From Saprospirales bacterium (GTDB lineage Bacteria > Bacteroidota > Bacteroidia > Chitinophagales > Saprospiraceae): a DNA stretch of 12,651 nucleotides. The stretch's first letter is position 1, and each line of letters begins with the position of its first letter. This document shows positions 1-7,100 of this stretch, piece after piece. Position numbers and translations under genes: made by a program. Location: positions 1 through 12,651 of the forward strand of contig PWJP01000284.1 of NCBI GenBank assembly GCA_003559985.1. Reading direction: 5' to 3'. The notes beneath the pieces were generated by a model, which was not told the DNA's origin, did not search any database, and saw only the letters and a program-made list of their open reading frames with translations.

Positions 1-83
1 ATGGGAGGCTGGGCTATCAGGCTTGTAGCAAAAAGAAAAGCCGACAGTGAAAAAGTTATGTTGAGCAAATCCATCTTAATCAT
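1..83 (-). CDS. Start of a secreted or envelope protein, cut by the window edge
   Basis: Only the first 27 codons are inside the window. They read MIKMDLLNITFSLSAFLF, then ATSLIAQPP. This is a short basic start, a hydrophobic stretch of about 15 residues and an A-Q junction, so a good signal peptide with likely cleavage after Ala25. A second ATG (codon 4, at 74) is an alternative start and leaves the signal peptide intact. The start lies 11 bp after the stop of the PorP/SprF gene on the same strand, which suggests co-transcription and perhaps translational coupling. In Bacteroidota T9SS adhesin loci the gene after PorP/SprF is often an OmpA-family or WD40/PD40-repeat envelope protein; that identity is only a guess from position, since no mature domain is visible. 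Confidence 0.65.
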   Translation of the reverse strand, partial: MIKMDLLNITFSLSAFLFATSLIAQPP

Positions 84-94
84 AGTCTATGATT

Positions 95-1060
95 TTAAAA
101 GAAGCGCGGAGACCTCATTTCCCCGGTTTTTGCCCGGTCTCCAAAATAAATACTCATCGAAACCTCCAGACTGCCATTGTGGTGGCGCCTGAATGAAGAC
201 AGCCCTATGTCGTAAGAAACTGTCATAAACCAATTGTCCGATACTTTTATCCCCCCGAGCAAGTGAATGGACTCCCCTATATTGCCGGTGGACCCTGACA
301 TGGAACGATATCCGATGCCGGCGATAAATTCATCTCCTATATCCAGCAGGAGGTTGACATCCAGGTTAATCGGAATATCGGCTGAATAGCTCAGCATAAA
401 CTGGGGGTTAAGAATCATTTGCCTACCCATTGGTATGCTGTAACCGGCCATGAGATGCCAGTACCTTCCCCGGCCACTGCTCAAAATATCATCCGGGTCA
501 TCCAATTCAATGTGTTTTTTTGCAATGGTTGGGACTGAAAAGCCAGCATAAAGCCTGTCTGAACGAATGAGCAGTGAAGCCCCGGCATTGAAGTAAGTAG
601 CATTTTCCATGTTGCCCTGCAGCAATGGATCCTGTCCAAAAGGCCGGGTCGTTCTGATATTTTGCTCGGAAAAGTCGTGAGTCAGTCTTCCCACCCTGGC
701 ATTGACACCCAGTCCTATCAGATAGTCGCCATATCTCAAGTGGTAGGCGTAACTCAAATTGGTGGTTAGGTGCTCCGTCAGACCGATTTTTTCCCTTCTC
801 AGAAAAACTCCAAGCCCCACGCGCTGTGGGGTAAACGGTATGTTGGCCTGGAGCGACTGAACGGATGGACTACCATCCAGACCCATCCACTGCTCCCGGG
901 CGCTGGCAGTCAACTCCACTCCGGGCACTGCACCGGAAAAGGCACCGTTATAGGCTAGTTTGTTGTAGAAAAACTGAGTGTACAGCGCATTTTCCTGAGC
1001 TTTGAGGCCACTCAGAGCAAGGAAAAATACAAAGATGATCAGCGATAATCTCTCCATCAT
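95..1060 (-). CDS. Type IX secretion system membrane protein, PorP/SprF family
   Basis: Predicted outer-membrane beta-barrel protein of about 321 residues, within the usual 300-350 of the family. From the chosen start (ATG at 1060) it has a signal peptide (MMERLSLIIFVFFLALSGLKAQ). The family N-terminal block follows: an LYTQF element near residue 26, then YNGAFSGA where many relatives have NPAxAG, then EQWMGLDGSPSVQSL near 56-70. Alternating glycine and aromatic strands continue to the end. PorP is a T9SS component in Porphyromonas, and SprF is needed for surface delivery of the adhesin SprB in Flavobacterium. Homologues next to type B sorting-domain proteins are thought to serve that neighbour, here the giant protein 57 bp upstream. 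A longer in-frame reading from TTG at 1093 is possible, but it would put charged residues before the signal peptide and begins in the T-run of a hairpin. The actual partner specificity is inferred from adjacency. Confidence 0.9.
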   Translation of the reverse strand: MMERLSLIIFVFFLALSGLKAQENALYTQFFYNKLAYNGAFSGAVPGVELTASAREQWMGLDGSPSVQSLQANIPFTPQRVGLGVFLRREKIGLTEHLTTNLSYAYHLRYGDYLIGLGVNARVGRLTHDFSEQNIRTTRPFGQDPLLQGNMENATYFNAGASLLIRSDRLYAGFSVPTIAKKHIELDDPDDILSSGRGRYWHLMAGYSIPMGRQMILNPQFMLSYSADIPINLDVNLLLDIGDEFIAGIGYRSMSGSTGNIGESIHLLGGIKVSDNWFMTVSYDIGLSSFRRHHNGSLEVSMSIYFGDRAKTGEMRSPRFF

Positions 1061-1091
1061 TTTAGATTTTCCATAATCGATCAGTTTTTTC

Positions 1092-1112
1092 AAAAGCAGG
1101 TTATAACCCTGC
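1092..1112 (-). terminator. Hairpin plus T4 between adhesin and PorP/SprF genes (attenuator-like)
   Basis: Read on the minus strand, a 5-bp perfect stem (GCAGG / CCTGC, loop of 7) starts 5 nt after the adhesin stop codon and is followed immediately by TTTT. It has the form of a weak intrinsic terminator. Genes on both sides share the strand and appear functionally paired, so partial read-through is more plausible than full termination. The stem is short, so its strength is uncertain. Confidence 0.35.
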
Positions 1113-1117
1113 AGCTA

Positions 1118-4100
1118 TTACCGTTTTATTACTACAAATCCATTGGCAGCTGATCTGCCGTCTCCAAAATCTATGACATAAAAGTAGGTTCCCTCTGGCA
1201 GTGGTATGCCATTGTGGGTTCCCTCCCAGTCGTTATCGTAGGGGGCGGCCCTAAAGAGTTCAGAACCCCATTTGTCGTAAATCCTCAATTCACTATCCGA
1301 ATAGCGGTCAGAGGCCAGGCACGGTATGATAAAGGCATCGTTAATTCCATCACCGTTGGGGGTGAAAATATTGGGAATTTCGCAGTCCTGATCATCCCCG
1401 GCTTCAATGTACAAAACAGCGCGGTCGCATTTGTCCGGGCAATTTACAAGACAAATTTCATAGGTGATGCGCACGGTCCCTGCCCATCTCTCGGAGGACT
1501 GGAAGGCAATCGCCTGTCCACCCGGAGCCAAAGTCCATTCTCCTTGCCCTTCGCCGGAAATTATCTCCAAATTGACATCGCCCGGCAGGTCGTCGTTGAG
1601 CAAAACTTCGCTGGTAATTCCATCTCCCGGAAGGACCTGCACCGTATCATTTCTTGCAGATGGATTGTCCAAAAAATCAACTACTACAGTATCACTGGAA
1701 TAATTTTCACAACTCCCATTTGAAAGAGTCCATATCAGGAGATTATCTCCCGGACTCAATCTATCCACCTCACTGAACGGTAGATTGACATCTTCAAAAG
1801 TAAGTGTTGGGTCCGGTGAAGACCAGGTACCTGTAGCAATCGCAGGAAAATCCGACATTAAAACAACTCCGTTTAGCTCGCAACTGTGAAAATCTTCTCC
1901 GGCAAATGCGGTCTCATCCGGTATGGTATCGACTCTGAACTGCAAGGGTGAAGAAAAGCCGGAAAGGCAACCGTTCAGTTCTGTTCTCACCTGAATTGTA
2001 TTGCTCCCCGCTTTCTCCAATTGTGAACTGAAGAGATTGGCGCAAATCGAATTGGTAGTGATTATATCTGAATCCAGGTCGTCATTCAGGAAGTACAGGT
2101 AGGTGGCACCACCGGCTAAAGAGTCTCCTTCAATGCAGAGTTCCAAATGGTCGTCTCTGTCATCCAGGCAAATAGCTTCATTGCTAAGGGAAATAGATGG
2201 CGTGGGTGGTGTTGGGTTTACAACCACACTCTCAGGTTGCGAAGGCTCTGAGTTACAGCCATTTTGTCTGGCAAAAACCCGGTAACTACCAGTTTGGCTT
2301 GTTTCTGCAGGCCAAAGCACGTGGCTATCCACTCCCTGGTCCAGCGGAATCGGACCTACCCAAATGTAATTCACATCGGGATTGATATCCGCTTGCAACA
2401 CTATGCTGTCTCCCTCGCAGTACTGTCCGCCCCCGGTCAGAGTGGGTCTGTCAGGCACGGGATTTACCTCTATTACTATTTCTTCGGAAACGGCTGTGGT
2501 ACATTGGTCAACAGTCACAAAAACGGAGTATTGACCACCATCAGCGGATTGGCCATCAGGTATGTAAAACAGGGAATCCGAGGTGATTGAAATGCCTGTT
2601 GGACCAACCCAGTGGAAGCGCACTCCTGCATCCGGGGAATAATCTGTATGCAAGTTTATGCTGTCGCCCTCGCAGTAATTCATTTGATCGGACAAAATCA
2701 GCGGTGTGCGACCGATATTGTTCACCATTACCACAGTGGAATCCCTATCAGAACGACATCCGTCCAATTCGACTTCCAGGAAGTAAGTTCCGTTGTCGGA
2801 TTCTGTTACATTGCTCAGGCACGGTGAGGCCTGGTTGGAACTAAAGTTGTTTGGTCCGGTCCAGTGATAGATGTAGTCGTTGCCGTTATCATCCGGTGTT
2901 AAAAAGGGTTGGAAACATAGGTCGGATGATCCATCTACGCAGGTTTGCCCCTGATTGACAATGGCGTCAATTTTGGGAGTGGTTTTTACCTCGAGGTCGG
3001 TCATTGCGGAAGCAGTACATCCGCTTTGGGTCACGACAAATACCTCATATTCTCCTGCATTAAATTTTCCCCTGATGGTGTCTCCAGCAGCTGAAAAACC
3101 ACCTGGCCCGGTCCACTCATAAACAGCATCCGGTATGGGGTCTGCGATTATTACAGCGGAGTCACCTTCGCAAACCGGACTATTGGATTGTGCATTGATG
3201 ATGGGATTTTCTTCCACCACCACGGTAATTGGATCGGAAGCCACAGATGCGCATTGCCCAAAATCGGCTTTGACGTGCCAGTCTCCCGAGAGGTCAGTAC
3301 CCACATTGCCGATTATCAATTGGTTAGTGGATGTAATTTGTTCTGAGCCATCCGGAAGGGTCCAGGTGTATCTGGTTGCCAGTGGTATATTACTCACCCG
3401 TAGATGGAGGGTATCCCCGATACAGAGCAGGTTATTTCCCTGCACAATCGGTTGTGGAGGACTTTCATCCACCACCACCTCGGCCTGCACAGCATCTGAA
3501 GTGCAGGTTCCCAGGGTAACGACCAGGCTGTAAATTCCCTCATTTTCAGGTCCTGCACCTGGAGTTACAACCGGTGATTGCATGTCAGAAACAAAGCCGG
3601 CCGGACCGCTCCAGTTGTATTCAAAAGCGGGACCGAGAGGGGATGAAAGCGAAAGCTGATCTCCCTCGCACACCCGCACAAATGCAGGGTCAATCACTGC
3701 CACAGGGTCTTCCACCACTTCCACAGTTTTGGTGGCTGAGGGATTTGAACTGCAATCCGGGTTTTCAACCTGGACATAAAAACGGTGGGTTCCAAGTGGC
3801 AGGTCGATTGAAAAAGAGGGTTGTGAAGTGGTGCCCAGTAAAACTCCTGAGGGTGGCGTCCCACTATACCACCGGTAGGTAATATCTCCTGTGTAAACAG
3901 AAGAGGTCAACTCTATGGCATCTCCTTCACAAACGACATTGGATGTCGCATTGATCTCAGGGGTCGCAATTGTAGAAATGTTTACATCTACTGACCCACT
4001 GGCCGTACAACCTCCAAATCCTGTTATTGTCACACTGTAATTCCCGGAATTTTGAGGTCCGGTTCCACTGATTACAGGATTGGGGTTGTTGCTGCTGAAA

Positions 4101-7100
4101 CCCTGTGGCCCACTCCACTCATAAGAGTACTGAGTCGGATCTCCGGGTGCATTTGAGAATAGATTCAGAGTGTCAGGTTCACAGAGGTCTATGGAGAAGC
4201 CCGGTTCTAATCGATAGGAATCTATCGCCACTGTGCTTTGACAAGTCGAACTGTTGCCCGATTCGTCCTCCACAGTCAGTGTCACCTGTATTTCCTCGCC
4301 TGTATCGTCGCAGGTAAATTTGTTGGGCTCGACCTCCATTTGGGTAATTTCACAATTGTCCCAACTGCCACCATCCACCAGTTCCGGGTCCAGTACAAAT
4401 GTATCGAGGGCAGATGGCAAGACCTCGATTCTCGCATTTTTGCAAATAGCATTGGGAGGAACCGTATCGATTACCTCCACTGAAAAGGAACAACCGCTCT
4501 GATTTCCAGAAGGGTCCAACAGTAGATATTCTATCAGGTTGTTTCCGGTATTCAGTTCTACTCCGGGTAAATCTTCACCCGAGAAAAACGGTCCTTCAGA
4601 AGTTTGGGTGCTGCCACTGATTTCAATGTCAATCTGTACCGGGTGGTAGGAAATGTATCCCCTCACAAAACTCGCACTATCACTTTGACCGGCCATATCA
4701 AATATAGTGTCACACGGATTGATGCCGGTTCCGATTCCCTCGGGAAATGCAGGCAGGTTTTCATTGGGACTGAGTACAACTTCGATGAAACCACCCTCAA
4801 CCTCTTCGTTGAAAACGCTGTCCGGAATGGTGAAAAAGGCCAATCCGGGACTTTGACAATTTCCGGGCATAATGGAGTTGTTATCCGTTGGTCCTCCTAT
4901 GGCTCCAAGGGAATAACCACCTCCGGTACTCACCTCAAAAAACGCATACTGGCTGTCAATGTCTGCACTATATTGAATAAAGACACCTGCATCTCCAAAA
5001 CTTCCCCCGGTGAAAGGACCAAATTGCAGTGTCTTCTCAGTAGCATTGAGGTCGCCAAGGTCTGGGTGTTGGAAAAATTCGATAAATCCAAATTCGTCAG
5101 GTCCGTGGCTGTAAATATTGGTTCCAAAAATGTCACACTCGGTCTGGTAGTCGATTTGGGGCAGTTCAAACCGTGCGTAACAAACGGAGTCCGGTGCAAA
5201 TAACTGGGCGTTTTCAGGACAGCTAACTTCAGCCTCCACCTTTTGTTCCACAACCAAATCAAAACTGCAAATACTGGTATTGCCCGAGCAATCCGTAGCT
5301 GTAATGAGAACGGGATGGTTTCCTACTGAAAATTCAAAGCCTTCAGCCGGAAAATCACTAAGCGTAACCGGAGGCAAATAGCCGGGGTATATTTTTACAT
5401 CCAGTTCACTGGATTCCGCCCTGGAAAATTCAACACTGGCGATAACAAGTCCGGGCTGGCAAATGTCATTGATGAAAAAAGAACCCGACAGGCTGTCATT
5501 GTAATACGGTTGCAAGTGAAAGACCAGACTGTCGTTTGACAACCACTCATTAATAAGCTGCTCATCCTGGATGCTGATCACAGTGGTGGAATTGCCACAT
5601 TGCTCAGGAGTGTTTTCTGTAGTACCAAGCAGTTCACCATCCTGATCGTGGATTAAGAAATACTCGGTGGGCTGTTCAGCATCAACCCCCACCAACTCAA
5701 TTTCAAGCACCATCGTCAGGACTGGTTTTAGAGGGTCGTACATATCACTGAAGACAAAAACCACATCTTCCACAACTGAATTTGCATCACCGGGGGTGGA
5801 AGCCATTAGAGAGGCCGTGTCTGAAACACTACCCTGTTCCATGGTCAATCCACACAGGTCGTAAACAGAGAATCCGGGCTCCGTAAAAACCCCTGTACAG
5901 TTATCTCCCGTGGTATGGACAACCACATCGGCGGGGCAGTGAGAAAAAACCGGAGGCTGATCGTCTCTCAGTTCCAACAATACGGTTGAAACGCTTATAT
6001 TTCCACAATCATCATAAAAAACAAAGTCGATCTCTTCAGAGTAATGAACCGGGCCGGTGAGGGAATCACAACTCAGTGGCTGTGGCATTTCAGGGGGTGT
6101 TCCGGGAAAAGTCGATTCATCTCCGGGGTCGTAACTTCCTGAAATAGCAGCAAAAAAGGACCACTCACCGCATGGTGAACCAATCTCAGCAAAACCTGCA
6201 CTATCCAACCAGTTTGTAAAAACATCCACATTTTCCTGTTCTCCACATTGTAAAATAAGGTCTTCGGATGGTTCATTGATCGCAGGTGGAAGTGTATCGA
6301 CGGTGAATATAAACTGGGTGTCCAATGCAGTGTTTTCGCATCCGTCTGTTGCCCTCCAGATTCGAGTAATGACTGGCTCACAATCATCAGGAGCGATCTC
6401 GTCCTCAAATTGAATGATTATTTCTGATGCTTCGAAGCAGTTGTCTGAAATATTGGTCGGAAAGCCTGTGATAGTTGTATCTGCAACAAACCTGCAGTCC
6501 ACTGTGACATCCTGAGGCACGGTAAATACCGGTGATTCAAAGTCGCTTACGATAACAGTTTGAGTGAATGTTGCAGTATTGCCACAAACGTCTTCCGCGC
6601 TAATTTTTCTTTGCAACACCTGTTCAAAATCTCCGCATCCCTTCCAACTTTCTGCAAGGAGACTGTCGGCAAAAGAGATGGTAAAATCGGAACAGGGGTC
6701 CGAGACAATTACTTGAAGCGAGTCAAGGGCTTCGTTGCAATTGTACCAGGATGTGTCAGGTGTCCCGGCGAATGAGGGAGGGGTATCGTCAGCAATTAAA
6801 GCTATTCCCTGGAAGGTCAACATATTTCCGCATTCGTCGGCCACCTCAAATTCAACCGTCAACTCCAATTCGCAGAGGTCGGATTCGACTCCCGGATAAG
6901 GGCCATCAACTATGCTAGCCGAACCACTTCTTCCATCATTTGTGGTCCAGTTAAAATTTCCGGGGACAATTGGGCTGCACGGATCTGAAATTTCAGCCAA
7001 TCCAAGTTGTATAATCCAATCCTGAATTTCACCGTCAATTCCGGGGTTACACTGGAAGTTGGACACTTGTGGAGTGTCGATTAGCAGGGGTGGCAGGGTG

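Noticed and set aside
1061..1093. Longer PorP/SprF start at a TTG codon (1093)
   Set aside because: It adds eleven mostly polar residues before a good signal peptide and begins at the T-run of a hairpin. The ATG at 1060 (or the next codon, 1057) fits better.
1673..4207. Regularly spaced repeated DNA, as in a CRISPR or satellite array
   Set aside because: The periodicity is of divergent protein modules encoded in one frame. DNA identity between units is low and there are no identical repeats with unique spacers.
4604..5203. 199-codon open frame on the plus strand opposite the giant gene
   Set aside because: It lies fully antisense to a continuous, domain-rich reading frame, its translation shows no recognisable family pattern, and long antisense frames are expected opposite such a gene. 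The same applies to the plus-strand frame at 1214-1723.
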